From the NCBI RefSeq assembly GCF_018854495.1, contig NZ_JABBDR010000202.1, forward strand, positions 1 through 18,440: a DNA stretch of 18,440 nucleotides. The letters run 5' to 3'. Source of the DNA: Acidithiobacillus ferruginosus. GTDB lineage: Bacteria > Pseudomonadota > Gammaproteobacteria > Acidithiobacillales > Acidithiobacillaceae. The stretch's first letter is position 1, and every line of letters starts with the position of its first letter. The translations under genes were made by a program, and so were the position numbers. Below the pieces are notes generated by a model. That model was not told the origin of the DNA. It did no database searches and was given only the letters and a program-made list of their open reading frames with translations. Of this stretch, positions 1 through 8,679 are shown in pieces.

Positions 1-352
1 GGGGGTGGGGCAGGGTGAGTTCCGGATCGGTGGAGTGTGTGCTTCCATAACTCAGCAGGTCGAGGTCCAACACCCGCGGACCCCAGTAAATTTCCTCGGC
101 GCGGCGGCGCCCCGCGGCAGCCTCCAGCATTTGCAGATGGCTGAGGAGATCGCGATCCGGCAACGCCGTCTGCAGGCGGGCGACCGCATTGACAAACGCA
201 GGCTGTGGAACACCACCCACGGGTGCCGTCTGGTAGAGATGGGAATGCCACAGCAAGGTACTTTCGGGTACGGCGGCCAGGGACTCCAGCGCATGCCGCA
301 CCTGCGCCACGGGCAGGTCCAGGTTGCTGCCAATGCTGATCCAGGCGATCAC
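1..352 (-). CDS. folK: 2-amino-4-hydroxy-6-hydroxymethyldihydropteridine pyrophosphokinase (HPPK), 5' part
   Basis: FolK transfers pyrophosphate from ATP to 6-hydroxymethyl-dihydropterin in cytosolic folate synthesis. Only the first 117 codons are in the window; the gene runs off the left edge. Visible HPPK landmarks are ISIGSNL at residues 5-11, FVNAVARLQT at about 53-62 and WGPRVLDLDLL at 90-100. Its two Asp residues (96 and 98) match the Mg-binding pair of the family. A further family motif, LTLPHP, lies at the edge. I chose GTG at 352 because it overlaps the stop of the upstream nucleotidyltransferase as GTGA and gives the usual FolK N-terminus. An in-frame ATG at 391, with AAGGA about 12 nt before it, would add 13 residues and is the alternative. 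The gene is last in the pcnB - CCA-type - folK block; pcnB-folK adjacency is known from other proteobacteria. Confidence 0.93.
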   Translation of the reverse strand, partial: MIAWISIGSNLDLPVAQVRHALESLAAVPESTLLWHSHLYQTAPVGGVPQPAFVNAVARLQTALPDRDLLSHLQMLEAAAGRRRAEEIYWGPRVLDLDLLSYGSTHSTDPELTLPHP

Positions 353-1701
353 GGTTGGATGGACGGCAGGATGCCTTGTCTGATAAGCCATTGTCGCGCG
401 GTTTCCTTATCTTCGATCTCGCCATCCAGGTGGGCTTCGTACAGGCGGCGCAGTACCTTACCAAGTTGAGGGCCGGGCGCCAAGCCCATGGCTTGCAGAT
501 CCCGACCACTGAGCGGCGATTTCAGACCACGCTGCTTCAGCAGATAGTGGCGGCCACTTTCGGCAACGGCGTCGCTTTCCGGATGCTCTGCAAGCAGCGC
601 GAGTATGCCGGGTAGCGACAGCGACGCCCATAATTGCGCCGCCGCACTGGGGCGAGTGGCCTTCGCCAGGGCCTCCGACACTTCGGACAGGAATTGCAGA
701 TCCCTCAGAATATGGTGACCGTCGGTCACAGGCCAACAGTGTAAGCGTTTCTCCGCCTCCGCCCAAGGGATATGCCGCCAGATCAGGGTCAGCAACACCG
801 CGGTATCGAAAAGTTTCTCGCCAGGGCAGTGGCGGTGAAACCAGGCGATCTCCTGTTGACCGCGCTGCATGCTGGAAAGGAGCGTTTCCGACTTCGGTGG
901 TACCGGACGCAACAGGGGCCATAACTGCCAGGCATCCAGCTTTTCGAAAACCCCGGCGAGATCGTCTAGTTCAAGCACATACTTCAGCTCACGCCATAAA
1001 CGTGCGCCGCTGAGCCGGGCGAAAATATCCCGGGCCAGCGCCGTCTTGAGCAGGACATGGGTACCAGGTTCCAGTCGAAGGTGAAAACGTACGGCAAAAC
1101 GCAGTCCACGCAGTATGCGGGTGGGGTCATCCACAAAGGAAAGGGGGTGCAGCACGCGCAGCAGGCCATGTTGCAGATCCATGCGTCCCCCATGGGGGTC
1201 CAGGAAGTCACCAAAACTACCCGGATCCAGGGAGATGGCCATGGCATTGATGGTGAAATCGCGGCGGGCAAGATCCGCGACAATATCGCCGGGCCGTACT
1301 TCCGGCAGGGCGGCGGGTGCAGGGTAATGCTCGACGCGGCAACGCGCCAGATCCAGCCGGAATCCGTCGGGGTACTCGAGGATGGCAGTACCAAATTGTG
1401 GATGATAGGTACATTGCATGCCGGACAACTGGGCGGTACAAGCTTCGGCGACGGCGCGGACATCCCCCTCTATGGCCAGGTCTGTGTCCGGTGCAGGATG
1501 GTTTTGCAGAAGGTCGCGAACGCAACCACCCACCAGATAGGCCGGCGTGCCGAGCTTTGCAGCGGTTCTGCCGATGTCGTGCAGACGCTGCAGGCGCGCC
1601 TCGCCCCAGTGCTGCCGCAGCAACCGGTGGATCTGTGCAGCGGGCGGGGGGTTGTCGGTGCCGGATATGGTCTGGTGAGGGTTCAGCGCGGTTTGCCCCA
1701 T
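349..1701 (-). CDS. Class II tRNA nucleotidyltransferase family protein (CCA- or A-adding type)
   Basis: This 450-residue protein has the class II nucleotidyltransferase head: LVGGCVRD at 56-63, the metal-binding DTD at 72-74, RRDFTINAMA at 146-155 and the nucleotide-selecting motif DDPTR at 191-195, followed by DPHGG..DL before it and a helical neck/body. The family adds CCA, CC or A to tRNA 3' ends in the cytosol. The DTDLAIEGD form of the metal motif and the lack of the PcnB signature after it separate it from the poly(A) polymerase next door. No HD phosphohydrolase domain is evident in the C-terminal half, unlike E. coli Cca. Whether it adds full CCA or only part cannot be read from sequence. 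The start lies 22 bp after the pcnB stop, with no strong ribosome site, so coupling to pcnB is likely. The stop overlaps the folK start. Confidence 0.88.
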   Translation of the reverse strand: MGQTALNPHQTISGTDNPPPAAQIHRLLRQHWGEARLQRLHDIGRTAAKLGTPAYLVGGCVRDLLQNHPAPDTDLAIEGDVRAVAEACTAQLSGMQCTYHPQFGTAILEYPDGFRLDLARCRVEHYPAPAALPEVRPGDIVADLARRDFTINAMAISLDPGSFGDFLDPHGGRMDLQHGLLRVLHPLSFVDDPTRILRGLRFAVRFHLRLEPGTHVLLKTALARDIFARLSGARLWRELKYVLELDDLAGVFEKLDAWQLWPLLRPVPPKSETLLSSMQRGQQEIAWFHRHCPGEKLFDTAVLLTLIWRHIPWAEAEKRLHCWPVTDGHHILRDLQFLSEVSEALAKATRPSAAAQLWASLSLPGILALLAEHPESDAVAESGRHYLLKQRGLKSPLSGRDLQAMGLAPGPQLGKVLRRLYEAHLDGEIEDKETARQWLIRQGILPSIQP

Positions 1702-1722
1702 AGTGGAGACGCGGGCCCGGGA

Positions 1723-3216
1723 TCAATCGTTGCCGGCTTGTCCGTCGTCATGGCCGTCGTCTGAGCCGCCCGGCTGGGAGGTTTCGCCCTGTTTCGCATG
1801 ATTGCTGCGCCGTCGCCGCCGAGGGCGGCGCCGCGAAGTTGCCGGAAGTGGTCCCAGCGCGGGTTCCTGTCCCGTTTCTTCGAGGCGGGCGCGTTCGATA
1901 AGGGTGCGCCGGCCATCATGATCTGCGGTCTGGAACTGTTCCCACCATTCTACCAAAGTGGCGGGTATTTCTCCGCCCTGGCTGCGCAGGTTCAGGAAAT
2001 CGAAGGCGGCGCGGAAACGCGGATGGGCTAGCAGTGCATGGGGGCGACGTCCGCCACGGCGCACGAAACGCGCCTGTAAGTCCCAGATTTCACGCATGGG
2101 CAGGGCGAAGCGGCGGGGGACCGAGACCCGCCCCGCGCACTCCTGCAGAACGCCGCTGGCGGCCTGCTGCAGGGCAACTGTCTCGGGCTTCCCCTGTTGT
2201 TCCAGCAGTTCTCGTTCCTGCTGCAGGGCAGGCCAGAGCAACGCGGCAAAGAGAAACGCGGGCGTCACCGATTTGCCGTCGAGCAGCCGCGCATCGGTGC
2301 CCTGCAAGGCACCCTGCAGGAGGATGCGGGCGGAGCCGTATCGTGCGTCGTCCAGAAGCGCATCCACCTGTGGAAACAGGGCCGCAAACAATCCCATCTG
2401 GCGCAGGTGCTCAAAGCTGGTCTGCGCATGGCCGGTCAGGAAAAGTTTCAGCGTTTCCTCAAACAACCGCGCCGAAGGCACTTCTTGCAGGTGTTCCCGG
2501 CAGGCAGCTATCGGTGCCTGGGCAGCAGCATCCAGAGTGAACCCAAGCTTCGCGGCAAAACGGACGGCCCGCAGCATCCGCACAGGGTCTTCCCGGTAGC
2601 GCTGTTCCGGGTCACCGATGACGCGCAGTCGGCCGGCCTGCAAATCTTCCATGCCGGTGGAGAAATCCAGAATGCTGCGGTCGGCAATATTATAATAGAG
2701 CGCGTTGGCGGTGAAATCCCGGCGCCGCGCGTCCTCTTCCAGGGAACCGTAGACGTTGTCTGCCAGTATGCGTCCCGTTTCACTGTGCTCGCTGGATTCG
2801 TCTTCCTTGCCGTTCGCACTGCCGCGGAAGGTGGCTACTTCTATGATCTCGTTGCCAAACTGCACATGGACCAGAATGAACCGTCGGCCGATCAGTCGGG
2901 CATTGCGGCGAAATAACTTGCGGACCTGTTCCGGGTGCGCATCTGTTGCGACGTCGAAGTCCTTGGGCTCCCGTCCGAGCAGCAGATCGCGGACACTGCC
3001 GCCCACCAGATAGGCCTGAAAGCCGGCACGATGCAGGCCATTGAGCACTTGCAGGGCGCTGTCGCTGATCTGCAACCGGGATACGTTGTGCTGACTGCGC
3101 GGTGTGACCCGCGCACCGGGGATGCCGGGCGATAACGAGGAGGGCGCCGCCGCCATTTCGACGGCACTGTCGGGCAGGTTCAACTGCTTGGTAATAAATG
3201 ATTTTATGGATACCAA
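1723..3216 (-). CDS. pcnB: Poly(A) polymerase I
   Basis: PcnB adds A-tails to RNA 3' ends and so marks RNAs for decay. From the chosen TTG start (about 497 residues) the landmarks are LVGGSVRD at 70-77, metal-binding DFD at 86-88 within KDFDVATDAHPEQVRKLF, the PcnB-specific LIGRRFILVHV that follows, RRRDFTANAL at about 164-173 and EDPVR at 209-213. The C-terminus is rich in arginine (SRRRPRRRRR), as expected for an RNA-binding tail. No ATG lies in frame before residue 21 without running into the glycosyltransferase gene. TTG at 3216 is therefore a guess; ATG at 3156 is the alternative and still keeps all catalytic motifs. It is first of a three-gene block with a CCA-type paralogue and folK. 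Confidence 0.9.
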   Translation of the reverse strand: MVSIKSFITKQLNLPDSAVEMAAAPSSLSPGIPGARVTPRSQHNVSRLQISDSALQVLNGLHRAGFQAYLVGGSVRDLLLGREPKDFDVATDAHPEQVRKLFRRNARLIGRRFILVHVQFGNEIIEVATFRGSANGKEDESSEHSETGRILADNVYGSLEEDARRRDFTANALYYNIADRSILDFSTGMEDLQAGRLRVIGDPEQRYREDPVRMLRAVRFAAKLGFTLDAAAQAPIAACREHLQEVPSARLFEETLKLFLTGHAQTSFEHLRQMGLFAALFPQVDALLDDARYGSARILLQGALQGTDARLLDGKSVTPAFLFAALLWPALQQERELLEQQGKPETVALQQAASGVLQECAGRVSVPRRFALPMREIWDLQARFVRRGGRRPHALLAHPRFRAAFDFLNLRSQGGEIPATLVEWWEQFQTADHDGRRTLIERARLEETGQEPALGPLPATSRRRPRRRRRSNHAKQGETSQPGGSDDGHDDGQAGND

Positions 3217-3350
3217 GGGCGATCTCTGGGTTGGTAGGCGGTAATCTGGGCGACAGTGTACCTGAAAAGTTAGGGAAAAGCAGTGTTTGCGGGAAAGCGG
3301 GTACCTTGAACGCTGGAACGCATATTGGACGCGGCGCGCTGAAAACCCAT

Positions 3351-4355
3351 TCAGGGATGGTCCTGCGGCTGAACAGCCTGGGGGGGATGCTCCCCGCCCC
3401 ACACTTGTCTGACCAGGTAAATCGGTCTGTGCTTGCTTTCCTCATAGATGCGACCGAGGTACTCACCGATCACCCCCAGGGCCATGAGCTGCACACCACC
3501 CAGGAACAGCAGGGTAACCATGATGGATGGATAACCTTTTACCGGGTTTCCATACGCCAGGGTGCTGATTACCAGCCAGACGGCATAAAGAAAGGCCAAC
3601 AGCGAAACCGCAAAACCCAGATAAGCGGCAAGTTGTAATGGTACCTGGCTAAAGGAAGTAATACCTTCTACGGCGAGATTCCAAAGCCGCCAATAGCTCC
3701 AGGTGGTTTTGCCCGCATGGCGAGGCGCACGATGGTAGTACACATTCGTGCTGCGAAAGCCGACCCAGGCAAACAAACCCTTCATGAATCGTCTGCGTTC
3801 GGGAAGCGCCTGCAGGGCCTCCAGAACCGGCCGGGACAACAGCCGGAAATCACCCGTGTCCGGCGGTATCTCCACGTCGCTCATGCGATTGATGATCCGG
3901 TAAAAGACATGCGCAGAGGCGCGTTTGAGCCACGATTCTCCTTCGCGGGAGAGACGAACGGCGTTCACCACATCAAATCCCTCCCGCCATCGGGCCAGAA
4001 GCTCGGGGATCAGTTCGGGTGGGTCTTGCAGGTCAGCATCCAGCGGAATGGCGGCTTCTCCCTGTGCGGCATCGAGCCCGGCGGTAAGTGCCGCTTCCTT
4101 GCCAAAATTCCGGGATAAATCAATAACTCTGACCCGCCGATCCTGGTGATGCAGGGCGATCAACTGCAACAGTGTATCATCTCCGCTGCCGTCATTGATG
4201 CAAATCATCTCCCATGGCTCACCCGATTCGTCCATGACGGCACGGACACGGGTGTAGAGAGTCTGGAGACTCCCGGATTCGTTGTGGCATGGAACGATGA
4301 TGGAAGCAGTCACGATGCTGCGTTGCGGGTCTGGTCGTGGAGATGATGGAGTCAT
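3351..4355 (-). CDS. Family 2 glycosyltransferase, membrane anchored (DPM1/GtrB/ArnC-like)
   Basis: This is a 334-residue polyprenyl-phosphate-type sugar transferase. It probably moves a sugar from a nucleotide donor to a lipid carrier at the inner membrane. The GT-A domain shows SIIVPCHNE at about 18-26, NDGS at 54-57, the DxD metal site DAD at 106-108 in LDADLQDPPE, and DTGDFRLL at 166-173. Two membrane helices at about 239-267 and 277-300 follow, with the charged GEYLGRIYEESK typical of this group. The sugar and acceptor are unknown and no glycan genes lie next to it. ATG at 4355 has no visible ribosome site and the best promoter would start transcripts almost on it. GTG at 4313, giving VTASIIVPCHNE, is a real alternative start. 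It is transcribed away from guaB and ends 134 bp before pcnB. Confidence 0.88.
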   Translation of the reverse strand: MTPSSPRPDPQRSIVTASIIVPCHNESGSLQTLYTRVRAVMDESGEPWEMICINDGSGDDTLLQLIALHHQDRRVRVIDLSRNFGKEAALTAGLDAAQGEAAIPLDADLQDPPELIPELLARWREGFDVVNAVRLSREGESWLKRASAHVFYRIINRMSDVEIPPDTGDFRLLSRPVLEALQALPERRRFMKGLFAWVGFRSTNVYYHRAPRHAGKTTWSYWRLWNLAVEGITSFSQVPLQLAAYLGFAVSLLAFLYAVWLVISTLAYGNPVKGYPSIMVTLLFLGGVQLMALGVIGEYLGRIYEESKHRPIYLVRQVWGGEHPPQAVQPQDHP

Positions 4356-4361
4356 CGCAGA

Positions 4362-4390
4362 AAATTACAAGAGTGCGCCCGTCTCGTCAA
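4362..4390 (-). promoter_or_regulatory. Candidate sigma70 promoter of the glycosyltransferase gene
   Basis: Read on the minus strand, TTGACG (4390-4385) is followed 17 nt later by TAATTT (4367-4362), or 15 nt later by TGTAAT (4369-4364). The -35 box matches 5 of 6 consensus bases. Transcription would begin near 4355, which implies a leaderless message or use of the downstream GTG at 4313. Its -35 box lies only 7 bp from the -35 box of the opposing guaB promoter. Confidence 0.4.
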
Positions 4391-4397
4391 ACGAGGC

Positions 4398-4426
4398 TGG
4401 AAAATTCATATCCGCTTCGGTATAGT
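4398..4426 (+). promoter_or_regulatory. Candidate sigma70 promoter of guaBA
   Basis: TGGAAA (4398-4403, 4 of 6 consensus bases) and TATAGT (4421-4426, 5 of 6) are separated by exactly 17 bp. Transcription would start near 4433, leaving a leader of about 60 nt before guaB that contains the hairpin at 4446-4472. It lies back to back with the promoter of the divergent glycosyltransferase gene. Confidence 0.55.
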
Positions 4427-4445
4427 GCGGAATGCCTTGAACCAT

Positions 4446-4472
4446 GGGGCTGGGACGCAATGGCCCGGCCCC
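4446..4472 (+). promoter_or_regulatory. Hairpin in the guaB leader
   Basis: GGGGCTGGG (4446-4454) can pair with CCCGGCCCC (4464-4472) over 9 bp with one G-U pair and a 9-nt loop. It is followed by TTTCTTGTT and then the guaB ribosome site AGGTGA (about 4481-4486), 7 nt before the ATG. The stem is GC-rich and close enough to the ribosome site to affect translation, or to act as a weak attenuator. The T-run is short and interrupted, so a true terminator is doubtful. Confidence 0.5.
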
Positions 4473-4493
4473 TTTCTTGTTAGGTGAATCACT

Positions 4494-5954
<1,461 letters not shown>

Positions 5955-5957
5955 ACC

Positions 5958-7502
5958 ATGCAAGAACGTATCCTGATTCTCGATTTCGGTTCGCAGTTCA
6001 CCCAGCTTATTGCGCGGCGGGTGCGCGAAGCCCACGTTTATTGTGAAATACATCCCTATAATATGCCACTCGCGGACATTCGTGCGTGGCAAGCGCAGGG
6101 GATCATTCTGTCCGGCGGACCTTCTTCGGTACATGATGCCGACGCTCCCATGGTTGATCTGGGCGTGTTTACCCTGGGCCTGCCGATCCTCGGTATTTGC
6201 TACGGTCTGCAGTTGATGGCCCATTTACTGGGCGGACGAGTTGGCAAGGCGGAGCATCGGGAATATGGCCGGGCGCACATTCAGATAAAAGAAGCGGTCG
6301 GCCCGTTGTTACCCTTCGGGGCTGCAGGCGCTGCGGAAGAAGTCTGGATGAGTCACGGCGACCGGATTGAGTCCGTGCCCGATGGTTTCCGGGTACTGGC
6401 CAGCAGTGCCAATTCGCCGCTGGCGGCTATTGGCGACCCTGCGCGCAACTTCTATGGCGTGCAGTTCCATCTGGAGGTCGCCCATACCCCCCGCGGTGCG
6501 GAGATGCTCACGGCCTTCGTGCGCGGCGTATGCGGGTGCACTGGTGACTGGACCATGCACTCTTATGTGGACACGGCAGTGGCGACGATCCGTGCCCAGG
6601 TGGGTAAGGGCCGGGTCATTGCCGCGCTTTCCGGCGGGGTGGATTCGGCCGTAGCAGCGGTGCTCATTCATCGCGCCATCGGCGACCAGCTCACCTGCAT
6701 TTTTGTGGATAACGGGCTGTTGCGCTTTGGGGAAGCGGAGAAGGTGGCGACGGTCTTTCGCAATTACTTTCAGATTCCCCTGCAGGTGGTGGATGCCCGG
6801 CAGCGTTTTCTGGATGTGCTGGCAGATGTCACTGATCCCGAAAAGAAGCGCAAGGCCATCGGTAATCTGTTCATCGAGATTTTTGAGGAAGAGTCGAAGC
6901 ATCTGGAAGGTGCCGACTTTCTGGCCCAGGGCACCCTTTATCCCGACGTGATCGAGTCTGTTTCGTTTAAGGGTCCCAGCGCGACTATCAAGTCTCACCA
7001 TAACGTGGGTGGCTTGCCGGAGCGCATGCACCTGCAACTGGTCGAGCCCTTGCGTGAGTTGTTCAAGGACGAAGTGCGGGAACTCGGCCGTGAGCTGGGC
7101 ATGCCCGAAGAAGTGATCCGGCGTCAGCCCTTCCCAGGTCCTGGCTTGGCCATCCGCTGTCTGGGGGCGATTGATGAACATCGCCTGGAAGTCCTGCGCC
7201 GTGCCGACCGTATCGTCATGGAAGAGATCCGTGACGCCGGATTGTATGACCGTCTCTGGCAGGCTTTTGCGGTATTGCTGCCGGTGCGCAGTGTCGGCGT
7301 GATGGGCGATGCGCGGACCTATGATGAAACCATCGCCTTGCGCGCGGTGGAGTCGGCGGATGGCATGACCGCAGACTGGGCGCACATACCCTATGAAGTG
7401 CTGGGTCGCATCTCCACCCGAATCATCAACGAGGTCGCCGGGATCAATCGTGTGGTTTACGATATTTCATCCAAGCCGCCGGCCACCATCGAGTGGGAGT
7501 GA
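5958..7502 (+). CDS. guaA: GMP synthase (glutamine-hydrolysing)
   Basis: GuaA aminates XMP to GMP using glutamine and ATP. The 514 residues contain a class I glutamine amidotransferase domain first, with GGPSS at 53-57, the nucleophile Cys81 in GICYGLQLM, and His171/Glu173. The ATP-pyrophosphatase P-loop SGGVDS at 225-230 follows, then the dimerisation domain ending in KPPATIEWE, the normal GuaA terminus. The GGAG ribosome site lies inside the end of guaB (about 5948-5951), so the two genes are translationally coupled. One oddity is that the triad segment reads FHLEVAHT where almost all family members have FHPEV; the catalytic His and Glu are kept, so activity is still expected. Confidence 0.98.
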   Translation: MQERILILDFGSQFTQLIARRVREAHVYCEIHPYNMPLADIRAWQAQGIILSGGPSSVHDADAPMVDLGVFTLGLPILGICYGLQLMAHLLGGRVGKAEHREYGRAHIQIKEAVGPLLPFGAAGAAEEVWMSHGDRIESVPDGFRVLASSANSPLAAIGDPARNFYGVQFHLEVAHTPRGAEMLTAFVRGVCGCTGDWTMHSYVDTAVATIRAQVGKGRVIAALSGGVDSAVAAVLIHRAIGDQLTCIFVDNGLLRFGEAEKVATVFRNYFQIPLQVVDARQRFLDVLADVTDPEKKRKAIGNLFIEIFEEESKHLEGADFLAQGTLYPDVIESVSFKGPSATIKSHHNVGGLPERMHLQLVEPLRELFKDEVRELGRELGMPEEVIRRQPFPGPGLAIRCLGAIDEHRLEVLRRADRIVMEEIRDAGLYDRLWQAFAVLLPVRSVGVMGDARTYDETIALRAVESADGMTADWAHIPYEVLGRISTRIINEVAGINRVVYDISSKPPATIEWE

Positions 7503-7528
7503 TTTGGTGTCTGGCACGGTAAAGCCCT

Positions 7529-7564
7529 CCCTGCGGCTCCCGCAGGGCGGCGAAATGTGCCGCC
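7529..7564 (+). repeat. Two overlapping inverted repeats downstream of guaA
   Basis: CCCTGCGG (7529-7536) pairs perfectly with CCGCAGGG (7540-7547) around a CTC loop. GGCGGC (7546-7551) then pairs with GCCGCC (7559-7564) around a 7-nt loop. The stems share bases 7546-7547, so they compete at the edge. They lie 27 bp after the guaA stop where a terminator is expected, but no T-run follows either stem, so they may protect the mRNA 3' end or assist Rho-dependent ending rather than terminate on their own. Confidence 0.5.
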
Positions 7565-7599
7565 GCTCGATCCTGTCTGCCCTTGATTTTGATGGCGCA

Positions 7600-7623
7600 G
7601 GCATATCCAATATGGCATATGCC
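7600..7623. promoter_or_regulatory. Palindrome before the vapB remnant, probable autoregulatory operator
   Basis: GGCATAT (7600-7606) and ATATGCC (7617-7623) form a perfect 7-bp inverted repeat with a 10-bp spacer, ending 13 bp before the vapB ATG and touching its ribosome site. VapB antitoxins usually bind such dyads in front of their own operon. The site survives although the operon behind it is deleted. Confidence 0.5.
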
Positions 7624-7636
7624 AGGAGCCGATACC

Positions 7637-7765
7637 ATGCCCGTTCCCGTGCCGTCATCCAGGCCCAAGGAGGCCAAGCTATTCCGCAACAATCGCAGTC
7701 AGGCGGTGCGGATTCCGGAGCGACATTATCCGCAATCCGTTCGGGCTGGCCGCGCGCCGCATTGA
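7637..7765 (+). pseudogene. VapB-type (AbrB/MazE-fold) antitoxin, N-terminal remnant
   Basis: The ATG has AGGAG 8 nt upstream. The first residues end in KEAKLFRNNRSQAVRIP, a classic swapped-hairpin VapB DNA-binding start. After VRIPE the frame leaves the family: the remaining residues (RHYPQSVRAGRAPH) are vapC sequence read out of frame. About two thirds of the antitoxin is missing. Loss by a single deletion joining vapB codon 28 or so to vapC explains the structure. The remaining peptide keeps the DNA-contact segment but no toxin-binding tail. Confidence 0.75.
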
Positions 7766-8093
7766 AACGGTTGATCCCAAAGAGGTTTGCACCAGCATCG
7801 TTGTCGCCGCCGAGTTGCGTTACAGCTGTGCAAAGAAAGGGTCGGCCAAGCTGCTCGCCAAGGTGGAAGGCGTGCTTGAAACAATCCCGGTGCTGCCACT
7901 GGATGTTCCAGCCGATGCCGAATATGGCGGTATCCGCACAGAGTTAGAGGCGGCAGGGCAGACCATCGGCCTCAATGATCTATTGATTGGCGCTCATGCC
8001 TACGCGCTCGGGATGACATTGGTCACGGACAATATACGAGAGTTCAATCGCATCCGTGGCCTCAGTGTCGAAAACTGGCTGGAAGGACGATGA
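7722..8093 (+). pseudogene. VapC-type PIN-domain toxin lacking its N-terminus
   Basis: The frame from GAC at 7722 reads DIIRNPFGLAARRIE and then a normal PIN domain to the stop at 8093. It keeps the second acidic residue in VVAAELRYSC, the third in GLNDLLIGAHAYALG and the fourth in LVTDNIREFNRI, and ends VENWLEG. The first dozen residues, which in the family hold the catalytic LDTN Asp and the start codon, are missing at the same point where vapB stops, so the RNase should be dead. A TTG at 7815 could start a shorter peptide, but it would lack even more of the active site. Part of the same deletion scar as the vapB remnant. Confidence 0.8.
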
Positions 8094-8340
8094 GAATAGA
8101 CATGGGGTGCTGATCTCGTTGTCGTCATATTCCACCGCGATAAGCTGAAGCGCCTTTGCTTTGGATTGCGCAATCCAAAAAGCTTCCGCATCAAAGATAA
8201 GCCTGGAGCTTCGCCTGCCACTCGCTCATGAGGATCAACGTGCCTTCAACCGTCTCGCCATTGTTCACAAGCTCCAGATCCCCAACCGGCGTTGGGTCAT
8301 CCCATTGGAAATGCCCGGAGGGGACATTACTGCTTTGGGT
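8094..8340 (-). pseudogene. Unidentified coding remnant with a frameshift
   Basis: This 331-bp gap between vapC and fitA has no intact gene. On the minus strand one frame reads HFQWDDPTPVGDLELV and on to LMSEWQAKLQAYL, then hits TGA. Shifting frame at the TTT at 8195-8193 continues as DAEAFWIAQSKAKALQLIA, then VEYDDNEIS, before composition degrades near 8100. Removing one T from that run would fuse both parts into one protein-like stretch of about 70 residues. I do not recognise the family. No start codon with a ribosome site is evident, so this is likely the tail or middle of an older gene. The second part contains a perfect 20-bp palindrome. Confidence 0.35.
8160..8179. repeat. Perfect 20-bp palindrome
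   Basis: TTTGGATTGCGCAATCCAAA reads the same on both strands with no spacer. It lies 67 bp after the vapC stop within the unidentified remnant. A dyad of this length is not expected often by chance in a window of this size. It might be a protein-binding site, a hairpin ending vapC transcripts, or a chance product of coding sequence. Confidence 0.6.
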
Positions 8341-8375
8341 TAACAGAGCTTGACGCAGCCTTGCACGGGTGAATG

Positions 8376-8387
8376 CATAGTTCTATG
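8376..8387. promoter_or_regulatory. Short palindrome before fitAB, candidate operator
   Basis: CATAG-TT-CTATG is a perfect dyad 37 bp before the antitoxin start, followed by ATTGCA that loosely repeats the TGCAT on the left. FitA-type antitoxins bind inverted repeats in their own promoter. A TTGACG at 8350-8355 could be the -35 box, but no convincing -10 box sits at normal spacing, so the promoter itself is uncertain. Confidence 0.4.
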
Positions 8388-8424
8388 ATTGCAGTCATGG
8401 AAAGCAAACAAGGAGTGTTGAATC

Positions 8425-8679
8425 ATGGCAATCCTGACTGTAAGGAATGTGCCGGATGACGTGCATCGCGCTTTGCGCGTGCGGGCGGCCCAGCACGGCC
8501 GCAGCACGGAAGCGGAGGTGCGCGAGATTCTGGCATCCGTGGTCAAGCCGGAGAAGCGCGTGCGTGTAGGGGAAGCCCTGGCCGCCATCGGTCGCAAGAT
8601 CGGGTTGACCAATGAAGATTTCACCGTTTTCGAGAGGGCGCGCGACAAGACGCCGGCCAAACCGTTGCGCTTCGACTGA
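8425..8679 (+). CDS. FitA-type ribbon-helix-helix antitoxin
   Basis: An 84-residue protein of the FitA/StbC-like Arc/MetJ-fold antitoxins. The N-terminus MAILTVRNVPDDVHRALRVR forms the DNA-binding ribbon and first helix, followed by AAQHGRSTEAEVREIL, the second helix typical of the family. The C-terminal half, rich in charge and ending TPAKPLRFD, is the expected toxin-wrapping tail. The ATG has AAGGAG at 8409-8414 as ribosome site. The toxin gene starts on the very next base after the stop, so the two form one translationally coupled operon. It should neutralise the PIN toxin by direct binding and repress its own promoter. Confidence 0.88.
   Translation: MAILTVRNVPDDVHRALRVRAAQHGRSTEAEVREILASVVKPEKRVRVGEALAAIGRKIGLTNEDFTVFERARDKTPAKPLRFD

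Noticed and set aside
3217..3350. Promoter for pcnB (TACACT near 3256)
   Set aside because: A -10-like box exists, but no -35 box at the right distance matches well enough to report.
6309..7385. A 358-codon minus-strand frame opposite guaA
   Set aside because: Antisense shadow of guaA with no motif or ribosome site.
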